NCBI RefSeq assembly: GCF_024519315.1
Contig: NZ_JANIIC010000021.1
Coordinates: 1-64,000, forward strand
Reading direction: 5' to 3'
DNA length: 64,000 nt
From: Streptomyces malaysiensis subsp. samsunensis
GTDB lineage: Bacteria > Actinomycetota > Actinomycetes > Streptomycetales > Streptomycetaceae
A model generated the notes under the pieces. The model saw only the letters and a program-made list of their open reading frames with translations. It did no database searches and was not told the DNA's origin. The number at the start of each line of letters is the position of its first letter. Positions within the stretch are counted from its first letter, which is position 1. The position numbers and the translations under genes were made by a program. Below, one piece after another: positions 41,098-50,069 of the stretch.

Positions 41098-41214
41098 GAA
41101 CAGGAAGCTAGGTGCGCTCCACACCACTCGCCACTTATGTCCCATCCATCAGCTACGCACAGGATTACCCCACTTGGCCCCCTGGGGCACGCTCTCCCAC
41201 GACGGCCGGGCGGC

Positions 41215-42339
41215 CTATTCGAGCACGCGGGACGCCCCGACCGGCAGATCCCACAGCTCCTCGCGCGGCCGGCCGGTGGCCTCCCAGGCGGCGCGGATCC
41301 GGTGCAGCGGCTCCAGGGGCGGCTCGGCCGAGAGCAGGAAGGTGGACCAGTGCATGGGCGCCAGCACCCGCGCCCCCAGGTCCCGATGCGCCCGTACGGC
41401 CTGCTCCGGATCAGTGTGCACCCCGCTCAGCATCCAGCGCGGCTCATAGGCGCCGATGGGCAGCAGCGCCACGTCGATACCCGGATAACGGCGGCCGATC
41501 TGCTGGAACCAGTGGCCGTAGCCGGTGTCCCCGGCGAAGTACACCCGCTGTCCGCCCGGCGCGGTGAGGACCCATCCGCCCCACAGCGAGCGGCAGGTGT
41601 CGGTGAGGGTGCGCTTGCTCCAGTGGTGGGCCGGGACGAAGTCGAAGCGCACCGGGCCGTCCGCGCCGGGCAGTTCGGCCGCCTCCCACCAGTCGAGCTC
41701 GGTCACCCGGGTGAATCCGCGGGCCCGGAACCAGCGGGCGAGCCCGGCGGGGACGAAGACCGGCGTCGCCGTCGGCAGCCGTCTGACCGTGGGCGCGTCC
41801 AGATGGTCGAAGTGGTTGTGGCTGATGACGACCGCGTCGACGGGCGGCAGATCCTCCCAGCGGACCCCCACCGGAGTGACCCGGGCCGGGGTGCCGAGGA
41901 TCCTGCGGGCCCAGACCGGGTCGGTGAGCACGGTGAGCCCGCCGATCCGCAGCACCCAACTGGCGTGCCCCGCCCAGGTGAGCGCGGTTTCGCCGGGGCC
42001 GGTGAGCGGCGGCGGACCCGGTTCGAAGGGCAGCTCGGGGATCTCCCGGAGGCTCTCCAGGGGCGGCCTGAGCCGGCCCTCCCGGGCCAGCCGGGCCAGC
42101 GCCCGCACCCCCGGCAGCGGGGAGGTGAGCCGGTCGGCGAACGACCGCGGCCAGCGGCGGCTCTCGCCCAGCGGACGCGGGGCGGCCGGTTCGGGGGCGA
42201 CCGTCTCGGGGATGCCCAGCTCCGGGACGCCCGGCGCGGGCGCGGCCGGGGCCAGCCGGGGCCGGGCGGCGGCGCCGGGTTTGGCGCGGCGCCGCTCCGC
42301 CGGTTCCGCCGGTTCGGCCTGCTCGGCGTGGTCGGTCAT
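41215..42339 (-). CDS. MBL-fold metallo-hydrolase (NAPE-PLD/UlaG-like)
   Basis: 374 residues. After an Ala/Pro-rich N-terminal ~70 residues comes LTWAGHASWVLRIGGLTVLT, SHNHFDHLDAPTVRRL (metal motif HxHxDH), VRFDFVPAHHWSKRTL, YFAGDTGYG, and VLAPMHWSTFLLS near the end. This pattern matches the NAPE-PLD-like group of zinc hydrolases that cleave phosphodiesters of lipids. GGAAGGGAG is upstream of the ATG. It follows the aminotransferase-like gene (stop 42403) on the same strand at 63 bases, so the two may share a transcript. Confidence 0.9.
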   Translation of the reverse strand: MTDHAEQAEPAEPAERRRAKPGAAARPRLAPAAPAPGVPELGIPETVAPEPAAPRPLGESRRWPRSFADRLTSPLPGVRALARLAREGRLRPPLESLREIPELPFEPGPPPLTGPGETALTWAGHASWVLRIGGLTVLTDPVWARRILGTPARVTPVGVRWEDLPPVDAVVISHNHFDHLDAPTVRRLPTATPVFVPAGLARWFRARGFTRVTELDWWEAAELPGADGPVRFDFVPAHHWSKRTLTDTCRSLWGGWVLTAPGGQRVYFAGDTGYGHWFQQIGRRYPGIDVALLPIGAYEPRWMLSGVHTDPEQAVRAHRDLGARVLAPMHWSTFLLSAEPPLEPLHRIRAAWEATGRPREELWDLPVGASRVLE

Positions 42340-42402
42340 GGCCTGGCTCCCTTCCGTATCTGGGCCGGCCCTTCCCGCCGGCATGTCATGGCCCGGGGCG
42401 GC

Positions 42403-43626
42403 TCAGGGCACCGGGCCGTCCTCGATCAGGTCGCGGAAGGCCGTCTCGAAGTCGGCCAACGCCGTGGCCACATGGGGCAGTTCCAGTGGATCGGGCGCCT
42501 GGAGCGCCCGCAGCCGCGACTCCTCCGCCGCGCCGAGCAGCGGCAGGGTCGCCAGCCGGAGCCGCAAAGTGTGCGGGGGGTCGCCGAAACGATGGCCCCC
42601 GGCCACGCTCGGGCCGATCCGCCGGACCAGTTCGCGCTCCAGCTCCACCGAGTCGGTGATGCCACGGGCGGCGAGCACCCCGCGCAGCTCGTCGAGGTCG
42701 GCGTAGAGGTGCCGGCCGGCCTGCGGCGGGCGGGCCAGCGCCCCGACGGCGGTCAGCGCCCGGTAGACGGCCGCGGCCACGGCCCCGTGCGCACGGGACG
42801 CCGCCGCCATCCGGCCCCGGACCGGCTCCGGCTCGCCGAGGGCGTACGCGGCGGCCGCGGCGATGGACGTCGGCAGCCCGGAGCGTACGGCGGTGAGCAG
42901 GGACAGCACCCGGCCGCGCAGCTCCGCACCGCGCTCGGTGGCCGGGAACCGGGCGATCGCGGCGGGCCAGCCCGCCGGGGTGAAGGCGCTCACCAGGTCG
43001 GAGAGCACGATCACATGCTCGGGGCTCATCTCGGCGGGGCTCAGCAGCACCGTGCCCTGCGGATGGTGGACGGTGTCCCGCCAGGTCTCGTCGCTGACGA
43101 TCAGCAGCCCCTCGGCCACGGCCGCCTCGCACACCTCGTGCAGCAGCTCGGGCGGGGCCACGGTGCCGGTGGGGTCGTCGGCCACCGACAGCAGCAGGAC
43201 CCGGGGCACCCCGCCCTCGGCGCGGATCCTGCGGGCGGTCTCCAGCAGTGCGAACGGATCGGGCAGCCCACCGCATTCGGCCGGGACGGGCGCGTGGTGG
43301 GCCCGCCGGTCCACCAGCCGCACCAGCGGCGCGTACCAGGCGGCGCAGGGGCGGGGCAGCAGCACATCGCCGCCGGGCGCGGAGGCGAGCAGCGCCAGCA
43401 GCAGCGGCTCGGCGCCGGGGGCGACCACGACATGCTCCGGGTCGGTCCACAGCCCGCGCCGCGACCAGTAGCCACAGGCGGCCGAGCGCAGCTCCGCCGA
43501 GCCGCCGACCGGCTGCGGCGCGGTGTGACCGGCCGCCGCGACAAAGCTGTCCAGCAGCTCCGGGAGGACCGGCAGCCCGCCGTCGTCCCGGTCCGCCGGA
43601 GCCGGAGCGGTCCACTGCCGCTGCAT
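42403..43626 (-). CDS. Class I/II aminotransferase-fold protein without an evident PLP lysine
   Basis: 407 residues. The fold-type I layout is clear: VVVAPGAEPLLLALLAS, LLSVADDPTGTVAPPELL (position of the NPTG motif, here DDPTG at 150-154), LLIVSDETW (178-182, the DExY position) and then LSDLVSAFTPAGWPAAI (208-224). In active enzymes this last segment reads S-x-S-K-x-F...PGW; here the Lys position is Asp/Leu and no Lys is in the neighbourhood. So it may not bind PLP as a Schiff base. It may be a catalytically dead or repurposed aminotransferase. The ATG has GGAGG 8 bases upstream. Confidence 0.8.
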   Translation of the reverse strand: MQRQWTAPAPADRDDGGLPVLPELLDSFVAAAGHTAPQPVGGSAELRSAACGYWSRRGLWTDPEHVVVAPGAEPLLLALLASAPGGDVLLPRPCAAWYAPLVRLVDRRAHHAPVPAECGGLPDPFALLETARRIRAEGGVPRVLLLSVADDPTGTVAPPELLHEVCEAAVAEGLLIVSDETWRDTVHHPQGTVLLSPAEMSPEHVIVLSDLVSAFTPAGWPAAIARFPATERGAELRGRVLSLLTAVRSGLPTSIAAAAAYALGEPEPVRGRMAAASRAHGAVAAAVYRALTAVGALARPPQAGRHLYADLDELRGVLAARGITDSVELERELVRRIGPSVAGGHRFGDPPHTLRLRLATLPLLGAAEESRLRALQAPDPLELPHVATALADFETAFRDLIEDGPVP

Positions 43627-43730
43627 CGTCCACACCTCCGCCCGTGTCCGGCGCGCCTCCGCCCACGTATGTCCACCTTCGCAGATCTCCGGCGCCGTTT
43701 CGCGGAAGGGGCCCGGGGGACCCGGGCGCC

Positions 43731-44273
43731 ATGACAGCGATGCCGGAAGAACACGATGTGGTGGACGTGCTCACCGCGGACCACCGCACGGTGCGCACCC
43801 TCTTCGAGGGGTACCGCGCCACCATCGACCCGGAGCGGCGGCGGCAGCTGGTGCACCGGATGACGGTGGAGGTGGTGCGCCACTCGGTGGCCGAGGAGAC
43901 CTATCTGTATCCCACGGTCCGCAAGGCGCTGCCGAACGGCGACCGGATCGCCGACGAGGAGATCGAGGAGCTGGCCGAGGCCGAGCGGATCCTGTCCGAC
44001 CTGGACGCGGTGGACCCCGCGGACCGGATCTTCGACCCGCTGGTGCGGGATCTGATGGACGTGGTGTCCATGCATATCCGCGGCGAGGAGGACCTGGTCT
44101 TCCCCGAGCTGCGGGAGCGGCTCACCCCCGAGGAGCGGATGGTGCTGGGCCTGCGCGTCGGCGAGGCGGCGGCCGCGGCGCGGGGCGTGCCCCCGGTCAG
44201 CCCGGAGGGTCCCGGTCCGGGCCGGACGCTGGCCGACCGGGTCCGGGAGCGGCTGACCGGCCGAACGCGATGA
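43731..44273 (+). CDS. Hemerythrin-domain protein
   Basis: 180 residues of the four-helix hemerythrin HHE fold: DHRTVRTLFEGY (His18), RRRQLVHRMTVEVVRHSVAEE (His42, His51, Glu55), and a later VVSMHIRGEEDLVFPEL. The di-iron ligands are present in the usual spacing. Streptomyces paralogues sense or buffer oxygen, nitric oxide or iron. Its 3' end overlaps the convergent GAF/ANTAR gene by 77 bases. Confidence 0.9.
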   Translation: MTAMPEEHDVVDVLTADHRTVRTLFEGYRATIDPERRRQLVHRMTVEVVRHSVAEETYLYPTVRKALPNGDRIADEEIEELAEAERILSDLDAVDPADRIFDPLVRDLMDVVSMHIRGEEDLVFPELRERLTPEERMVLGLRVGEAAAAARGVPPVSPEGPGPGRTLADRVRERLTGRTR

Positions 44274-44985
44274 GGTTCTCCTCCAGGCCGCGGCCGCGGG
44301 TGCGCACCACGGTCCCGGCGAGCTCCGCCAGCTTGCGGTTGGTCCGCTGGGAGAGGCGGCGCAGCAGGTCGAACGCCTGGTCCGCGTCGCAGCCCAGGAC
44401 GTACATGCCGATGCCGCACGCCTGGTCGACCACCGGCCGGGTGCGCAGCGCCGTGTCCAGCTGGTCGACCTGGACCAGGGCGGCGCGGTAGAGCCGGTCC
44501 CGGGCCATGCTCTCGGTGGCCAGATCGCCGAGCAGTTCGGTGGCGCCCTGGGCGGCCTTGCCCAGGGGCCCTGGGCGCAGCCCGTAGACCGAGACGGCCA
44601 CGGTGAGCCCGTCGCGGACGAAGGGCAGCGCGGCGGAGGACCGTACGCCCGCGTCCAGCGCCCGCGCCCGGTAGCGCGGCCAGCGGTCGTCGCGCAGCAG
44701 ATCGTCGGCGCCCGCCGGGCGGCCGGTGTCCAGCGCCATGGGGATCGGGCCCTCGCCCGCGCTCAGCTGGACCGCCACCAGCGCGGACAGATCGGGGTGG
44801 GTGGCCGCCGTGGTCCGCTCGGCGGCCACACCGCCGGAGGGCGCATCGGCGAGTACGGCGGTGGCGGTGGCCCCGCAGCTGTCGGGGGTGCCCGCGGCGG
44901 CCTGCTCCGCCAGTTCGGCCAGGCCGCGCCCGAGGGAGGGCGCGTCGGTCTGACGGGCCACGCGGAGATGCGTACGGTCGGGCAT
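44197..44985 (-). CDS. GAF and ANTAR domain protein
   Basis: 262 residues: GAF sensor domain (~20-170, EGPIPMALDTGRPAGADDLL) and a C-terminal ANTAR RNA-binding domain (~180-245, LDTALRTRPVVDQACGIGMY, then LGCDADQAFDLLRRLSQRTN). ANTAR proteins act as antiterminators. AAAGGAG lies ~10 bases before the ATG. Upstream in-frame codons contain two copies of a 16-base repeat (CGCGGTGCGATGTGCT at about 45014 and 45036) and are unlikely to be coding. Divergent from the PAS/GAF gene. Confidence 0.88.
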   Translation of the reverse strand: MPDRTHLRVARQTDAPSLGRGLAELAEQAAAGTPDSCGATATAVLADAPSGGVAAERTTAATHPDLSALVAVQLSAGEGPIPMALDTGRPAGADDLLRDDRWPRYRARALDAGVRSSAALPFVRDGLTVAVSVYGLRPGPLGKAAQGATELLGDLATESMARDRLYRAALVQVDQLDTALRTRPVVDQACGIGMYVLGCDADQAFDLLRRLSQRTNRKLAELAGTVVRTRGRGLEENLIAFGRSAAPGPGRPASGPDRDPPG

Positions 44986-45159
44986 CGCCGGATCCGCTCC
45001 TTTCGTCCTTTCGCCGCGGTGCGATGTGCTTGCTTCGCGGTGCGATGTGCTGGTCCGGCCCCGTCCTCCCGGGGCCCCGATTTTTCGCCTCTCCACGTCA
45101 TTGGGGAGGAAAACAACGCCCATTCGGCCCGGTGGGGTCGGTCAGGCTACGGTGTGCCC
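44986..45159. promoter_or_regulatory. Divergent promoter region between GAF/ANTAR and PAS/GAF genes
   Basis: The 174-base gap holds a near-perfect direct repeat of CGCGGTGCGATGTGCT (22-base spacing) and an AT-richer patch (GATTTTTCG and GGAAAACAACG). Promoters for both genes must lie here. The repeat could be an operator or slippage. Confidence 0.45.
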
Positions 45160-46350
45160 ATGCCAGGCGCACAGGAGTTTGGTGCGGAGCTCACGGACTT
45201 CCGCAGGCGGGTCGGGGAGTTGCGGACCGCTCGGGCGCTGCCCTCACAGGAGCGGCCGTCCCTGCTGGACGCCGCCCTCTTCGAGCTCCAGCACGCGGTG
45301 GACGTGCTGTGGCCGCGGTACGAGGAGCTGGCGGCCGCCACCCGTGGCCCCGGCGGTGGCCGCGCCGACCCGCAGGAGCAGCAGCTGCTGCGGGCGCTGT
45401 TCCAGCGGCTGCCGGTCGCGGCGGTGCTGCTGGACCGCGACGCCGTGGTGCGGCGCATGAACTTCGCCGCCACCCAGCTGTTCAACACCCGCGCCGGATA
45501 CGCCACCGGGCGCCCGCTCACCACCTCGCTGCGGCAGGACGCGCAGGCGGCGCTGCGCTCGCAGGTCGCCGCGGTCGCGCGCGGCGAGGGCGACCGCAGC
45601 CTGACGGTGTGGCTGTCGCAGCCGACGGCCGACGGCGAGGCGCGGGTGACCCTGGCCGCGCTGCGGCCGCCGGGCGAGCCCCATCCGGCGGTGCTGGCGG
45701 CGTTCCAGCCCGGGATGGCCGACCCGTCGGGCGAGGGGGCGGCCGGGGCGCGGCGCCCGGAGTCCCGGCCGGATCTGGCGGAGGTGACCCGCCATGCCGA
45801 GCTGCTGGACCTGGTGGACGACATGGCGGCGGCGCTGCTGAGGACGGCGCTGACCGGAGCCGGTCCGGAGGCCGTGCTGGCCGGGGCCGCGGAGGTGCTG
45901 CACGGCCGGTTCGCCGACTGGGTGATCGCCGATCTGGTACCGGAGGCGGATCCGGGCGCCCCGCGCCGGGTGGTGGCGCTCGGCCCGCGGGACGCGGTGG
46001 GCGACCGTACCGCGTCCCTGGCCGAGCAGGACCCGGCGGACTGCCCCCTGGTGGTGGACGCGCTGCGCGACGGGGTCTCCGCGCTGCGGATGAGCCCGTA
46101 CGACGCCGACGCCTTCGGGCAGGACGCCACGGGCGCGCCCGTGCTGGTGCGGGAGGAGGTCACCTCGCTGCTGTGCATACCCCTGCGCGCCTCCGCCACG
46201 GGCCCGGTCCGCGGGGCGCTCACGTTCTTCCGCACCGGCGGGCGCGGTGTCTTCGAGATGGCGGAGGCGGGCGTGGCGGACCGGATCGCCCGCCATATCG
46301 CCCTGGCCATGCCGCGCACCGCCCCGCGCGCGCCGGCCCCCGGGGCGTAA
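45160..46350 (+). CDS. PAS and GAF domain sensor protein
   Basis: 396 residues. An N-terminal helical region (~1-75) precedes a PAS domain (~85-200, RLPVAAVLLDRDAVVRRMNF, AATQLFNTRAGYATGRPL), then a GAF domain (~215-385, EVTSLLCIPLRASATGPVRG). No phosphatase or DNA-binding domain follows, so it is a pure sensor or partner protein. It is divergent from the GAF/ANTAR antiterminator, and the two could form a sensory pair. A GTG two codons upstream is an alternative start. Confidence 0.83.
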   Translation: MPGAQEFGAELTDFRRRVGELRTARALPSQERPSLLDAALFELQHAVDVLWPRYEELAAATRGPGGGRADPQEQQLLRALFQRLPVAAVLLDRDAVVRRMNFAATQLFNTRAGYATGRPLTTSLRQDAQAALRSQVAAVARGEGDRSLTVWLSQPTADGEARVTLAALRPPGEPHPAVLAAFQPGMADPSGEGAAGARRPESRPDLAEVTRHAELLDLVDDMAAALLRTALTGAGPEAVLAGAAEVLHGRFADWVIADLVPEADPGAPRRVVALGPRDAVGDRTASLAEQDPADCPLVVDALRDGVSALRMSPYDADAFGQDATGAPVLVREEVTSLLCIPLRASATGPVRGALTFFRTGGRGVFEMAEAGVADRIARHIALAMPRTAPRAPAPGA

Positions 46351-46422
46351 CCCGCGCACATGGGCTCAGGCGGCACCGGGGCCGACCAGCCCGGCCGGGC
46401 GGGCGGTGCCCAGGGCGTCGTC

Positions 46423-46452
46423 ATACGGATGCCGAAGATACGGATGCCGAAG
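46423..46452. repeat. Perfect 15-bp direct repeat
   Basis: ATACGGATGCCGAAG occurs twice in tandem (46423-46437, 46438-46452) in the gap before the F420 oxidoreductase gene. It is one of several 15-16 bp tandem repeats in the window. Confidence 0.85.
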
Positions 46453-46474
46453 TACACAGGGCCGCGTGCGCGTC

Positions 46475-46495
46475 TGATACGGCCATGCGGTATCA
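46475..46495. promoter_or_regulatory. Inverted repeat upstream of the F420 oxidoreductase, candidate operator
   Basis: TGATAC-N9-GTATCA is a perfect 6-bp-arm inverted repeat about 80 bases before the start codon, the usual distance for an operator overlapping a promoter. Its regulator is not encoded next to it. Confidence 0.5.
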
Positions 46496-46575
46496 AACGA
46501 GGTTTCCTTCCCCGGGCGCCGGTTACCCGTCGCATCTGCCGGCGTCTGCCGGTATCCGCGCTCGAGGAGGGCCCC

Positions 46576-47541
46576 ATGACCGAGTACGGCTATTTCCTGG
46601 CCGCCGAAGAACACGGGCCCGCGGAACTTGTCGAGCAGGCCCGGATGGCGGAGCAGGCCGGTTTCAGCCATCTGTGGATCTCGGACCACTACCACCCCTG
46701 GAACGAGGCCCAGGGCCAGTGCCCCTTCGTCTGGTCGGTGATCGGGGCGCTCTCACAGGCCACCAGCCTGCCCGTGCAGACCGCGGTGACCTGCCCCACC
46801 ATCCGTATGCACCCGGCCATCGTGGCCCAGGCCGCCGCGACCAGCTCGGTGCTGCTCGAGGGCCGCTTCCGGCTGGGCGTGGGCACCGGCGCGGCACTGA
46901 ACGAGCATGTGCTGGGCGAGCGCTGGCCGCCCGCGGCGATCCGGCTGGAGATGCTGGAGGAGGCCGTGCTGGTGATGCGCCAGCTGTTCGAGGGGCATCG
47001 CGTCACCCATCACGGCAAGCACTACACGGTGGAGAACGCACGGCTGTACACGCTGCCCGAGGAGCCGGTGCCCATCGACATCTCGGCCTATGGACCGGCC
47101 GCAGTGGCGCTGGCCGGGCGGGTCGGCGACGGCTTCATCACCATGGTCCCGGACGCGGAGCTGGTGGCGCGGTTCCGGCGCGGCAGCGGCGCCGGGGGCA
47201 GCAGCAAAGCGGCCCTCGGCGGGCTGAAGGTGTGCTACGGCCCGGACCCCGACGAGGCGCTGCGCACCGCCCACCGGCTGTGGCCGATCGAGGCGCTGCC
47301 CGCCGAGGTGCTGTCGACGCTGACCACACCGAGCCAGTTCGAGCAGGCCGCCGAGCTGGTCACCCCCGAGCGGATGGCCGGGAAGGTGGTCTGCGGGGAT
47401 GACGTGGACGCGCACGTCGGCGCGCTGAGCGCCTACGGCGAGGCCGACTTCGACACCGTCTACATCAATCAGATCGGCCCCGACCAGCGCGGCTTCTTCG
47501 ACTTCTACCGCACCAAGGTGCTGCCGCGGCTGACCGGCTGA
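46576..47541 (+). CDS. LLM-class F420-dependent oxidoreductase
   Basis: 321 residues of the luciferase-like TIM barrel: MTEYGYFLAAEEHGPAELVE start, HLWISDHYHPWNEAQGQCPF, RMHPAIVAQAAATSSVLLEG, RFRLGVGTGAALNEHVLGE and YGPAAVALAGRVGDGF. This matches the F420-dependent subgroup related to glucose-6-phosphate dehydrogenase rather than FMN luciferases. GAGGAGG lies 9 bases before the ATG. It starts a same-strand group with a TPP enzyme, DJ-1 and catalase, 75 bases upstream of the TPP enzyme. Confidence 0.9.
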   Translation: MTEYGYFLAAEEHGPAELVEQARMAEQAGFSHLWISDHYHPWNEAQGQCPFVWSVIGALSQATSLPVQTAVTCPTIRMHPAIVAQAAATSSVLLEGRFRLGVGTGAALNEHVLGERWPPAAIRLEMLEEAVLVMRQLFEGHRVTHHGKHYTVENARLYTLPEEPVPIDISAYGPAAVALAGRVGDGFITMVPDAELVARFRRGSGAGGSSKAALGGLKVCYGPDPDEALRTAHRLWPIEALPAEVLSTLTTPSQFEQAAELVTPERMAGKVVCGDDVDAHVGALSAYGEADFDTVYINQIGPDQRGFFDFYRTKVLPRLTG

Positions 47542-47616
47542 GAACGGCCTCCCCACCGGGAACGGCCTCCCGCCCATGAGTACGGCTGAACCGCCCGAGA
47601 GGAGCGATGACCCACC

Positions 47617-49422
47617 ATGACCATGAAAGTGGCCGACTACATCCTCGCCCGACTGTCCGAGTGGGGTGTCGAGCATGTGTTCGGCTACCCGGGGGACGGC
47701 ATCAACGGTCTGCTCGCCGCATGGGGGCGGGCCGGGAACGAGCCCCGGTTCATCCAGGCCCGGCACGAGGAGATGGCCGCTTTCGAGGCCGTCGGCTACG
47801 CCAAGTTCAGCGGCCGCCTCGGTGTGTGCGCCGCCACCTCGGGCCCCGGCGCGATCCACCTGCTGAACGGGTTGTACGACGCCAAGCTGGACCATGTGCC
47901 GGTGGTGGCGCTGGTCGGCCAGACCCACCGCAGCGCGATGGGCGGCTCGTACCAGCAGGAGGTGGATCTGCACAGCCTGTTCAAGGACGTGGCCTCCGAC
48001 TTCCTGGAGACCGTCACCGTCCCCGAGCAGCTGCCCAACGTCCTGGACCGGGCGATCCGCACCGCCTACGCCCGCCGCGCCCCCACCGCCGTGATCATCC
48101 CGGCGGATGTGCAGGAGCTCGACTACGCCGCGCCCACCCATGAGTTCAAGATGGTGCCCTCCAGCCTGGACCGCAGCGGCTGGTCCGCGGTGCCCTCCAG
48201 GACCTCGGTGGAGCGGGCCGCCGCGGTGCTGAACGCGGGCGAGCGGGTGGCGATCATGGTCGGCCAGGGCGCCGCCGGGGCGCGCGCCGAGGTCCAGCGG
48301 GTGGCCGAGACCCTCGGCGCGGGGGTCGCCAAGGCGCTGCTCGGCCTGGATGCGCTCAGCGATGAACTGCCCTATGTCACCGGCTCCATCGGACTGCTGG
48401 GCACCCGGCCCTCGTACGAGCTGATGCGGGACTGCGACACGCTGCTGACGATCGGCTCCAGCTTTCCGTACGCCCAGTTCCTGCCGGAGTTCGGCAAGGC
48501 GCGCGGCGTCCAGGTCGATCTCGATCCGCACATGATCGGGATGCGCTATCCGTACGAGGTCAACCTGGTCGGCGACGCGCGCGAGACCCTGCTGCGGCTG
48601 CTGCCGCTGCTGGAGCGCGAGGAGTCGCGCGACTGGCAGGAGGGGATCATCGCGGGGGTGCGGCGCTGGCGCGAGGTGATGGCGCGGCGCGCCGAGGTGT
48701 CCGCCGACCCGGTCAACCCCGAGTACGTGGCCCACTGCCTGGATCCGCTGCTGCCCACCGACGCCATCGTCACTTGCGACTCCGGCTCCGTCGCCAACTG
48801 GTACGCCCGCCATCTGCGGATGCGCGGCGAGATGCGCGCCTCGCTTTCGGGCACGCTGGCCACGATGGGCTGCGGTGTGCCGTACGCGATCGGCGCCAAG
48901 TTCGCCCGTCCGGACCGGCCGGCCGTCGCGCTGGTCGGGGACGGCGCGATGCAGATGAACGGCCTGGCGGAGCTGATCACGGTGGCCAAGTACCGCACCT
49001 CGTGGGAGGACCCCCGGCTGGTGGTCGGCGTCTGGAACAACCAGGACCTCAACCAGGTCACCTGGGAGATGCGGGCGATGGGCGGGGCACCGCAGTTCCT
49101 GCCCTCGCAGGAGCTTCCCGATGTCTCCTACGCGCGGTTCGCCGAATCGCTGGGCATGACCGGCATCCGGGTGGAGAAGCCCGAGCAGGTCGAGGGGGCG
49201 TGGCGCGAGGCGCTGAGCGCGGACGGCCCAGCGGTGGTGGAGTTCCGCACCGATCCGGCCGTACCGCCGATCCCGCCGCATGCCACCTGGGAGCAGATGG
49301 AGGCCACCGTCGGGTCGATCGTCAAGGGCGACACGGACCGGGCCGGCATGGTCCGCCAGGGGCTGAAGGCGAAGGTGCAGGAGTTCCTGCCGCACCGGAA
49401 GAAGGCTCCGGACGACTCCTGA
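47617..49422 (+). CDS. Thiamine-pyrophosphate enzyme, pyruvate oxidase/PoxB-like
   Basis: 601 residues with the three-domain TPP enzyme layout: N-terminal Pyr domain (VFGYPGDGINGLLAAWGRA, then QARHEEMAAFEAVGYAKF with the catalytic Glu), central FAD/ADP-like domain (~190-330), and PP domain (~380-545: LSGTLATMGCGVPYAIGAKF, VGDGAMQMNGLAELITVAKY, WNNQDLNQ). Pyruvate oxidase, quinone pyruvate dehydrogenase, acetolactate synthase and related decarboxylases share this form. I favour a PoxB-like enzyme because of its resemblance to the actinobacterial 'thiamine pyrophosphate-requiring' group, but the substrate is open. Such enzymes may produce H2O2, which fits the catalase nearby. Confidence 0.85.
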   Translation: MTMKVADYILARLSEWGVEHVFGYPGDGINGLLAAWGRAGNEPRFIQARHEEMAAFEAVGYAKFSGRLGVCAATSGPGAIHLLNGLYDAKLDHVPVVALVGQTHRSAMGGSYQQEVDLHSLFKDVASDFLETVTVPEQLPNVLDRAIRTAYARRAPTAVIIPADVQELDYAAPTHEFKMVPSSLDRSGWSAVPSRTSVERAAAVLNAGERVAIMVGQGAAGARAEVQRVAETLGAGVAKALLGLDALSDELPYVTGSIGLLGTRPSYELMRDCDTLLTIGSSFPYAQFLPEFGKARGVQVDLDPHMIGMRYPYEVNLVGDARETLLRLLPLLEREESRDWQEGIIAGVRRWREVMARRAEVSADPVNPEYVAHCLDPLLPTDAIVTCDSGSVANWYARHLRMRGEMRASLSGTLATMGCGVPYAIGAKFARPDRPAVALVGDGAMQMNGLAELITVAKYRTSWEDPRLVVGVWNNQDLNQVTWEMRAMGGAPQFLPSQELPDVSYARFAESLGMTGIRVEKPEQVEGAWREALSADGPAVVEFRTDPAVPPIPPHATWEQMEATVGSIVKGDTDRAGMVRQGLKAKVQEFLPHRKKAPDDS

Positions 49423-49514
49423 TGTTCCCGATGTTCCCGTTTCGACCCCGTCCCCGCTGGCTACCCGCCGCACCGGACGAATGCGATACCCGGACCGGAA
49501 GGACGTGAGCAGCA

Positions 49515-50069
49515 ATGAAGGTCGCCTTTCTCGTCGCCCCCGAAGGCGTGGAGCAGGTCGAGCTGACCGACCCCTGGCAGGCGGTCCGGGACGCCGGGGG
49601 CACTCCCCGTCTGGTGTCCACCAAACCCGGCCGTATCCAGGCGTTCAACCACCTCGACAAGGCCGACACCTTCGAGGTCGACCAGGCGGTGAAGGACGCG
49701 ACGGTCGAGGAGTACGACGCCCTGGTGCTGCCCGGCGGGGTCGCCAACCCCGACTTCCTGCGCCTGGACCGCAAGGCCGTCGCCTTCGCCAAGGGCTTCT
49801 TCGGCGCGGGCAAACCAGTGGCCGCGATCTGCCACGCCCCCTGGACGCTGGTGGAGGCCGATGTGGTGCGCGGCCGCACCCTGACCTCGTGGCCGAGCCT
49901 GCGGACCGATATCACCAACGCCGGCGGGACCTGGGTGGACGAGCAGGTCAAGGTCTGCACGGCCGGGCCCAACACCCTGATCACCAGCCGTAACCCCGAT
50001 GATCTCAAGGCGTTCCGCGAGGCGTTCCTGGAGGAGTTCGCGAAGACGACGAAGGGAGCGGCACGATGA
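49515..50069 (+). CDS. DJ-1/PfpI-family protein (type 1 glutamine amidotransferase-like)
   Basis: 184 residues of the DJ-1/PfpI fold: MKVAFLVAPEGVEQVELTDP, YDALVLPGGVANPDFLRLD (the nucleophile-supporting Glu/Asp), nucleophilic elbow AICHAPW with Cys106, and GGTWVDEQVKVCTAGP. Members are proteases, glyoxalases or chaperones protecting against aldehydes and oxidants. It is ATGA-coupled to the catalase gene, whose own C-terminus is a DJ-1-like domain, so the locus has two DJ-1-type folds in a row. Confidence 0.92.
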   Translation: MKVAFLVAPEGVEQVELTDPWQAVRDAGGTPRLVSTKPGRIQAFNHLDKADTFEVDQAVKDATVEEYDALVLPGGVANPDFLRLDRKAVAFAKGFFGAGKPVAAICHAPWTLVEADVVRGRTLTSWPSLRTDITNAGGTWVDEQVKVCTAGPNTLITSRNPDDLKAFREAFLEEFAKTTKGAAR

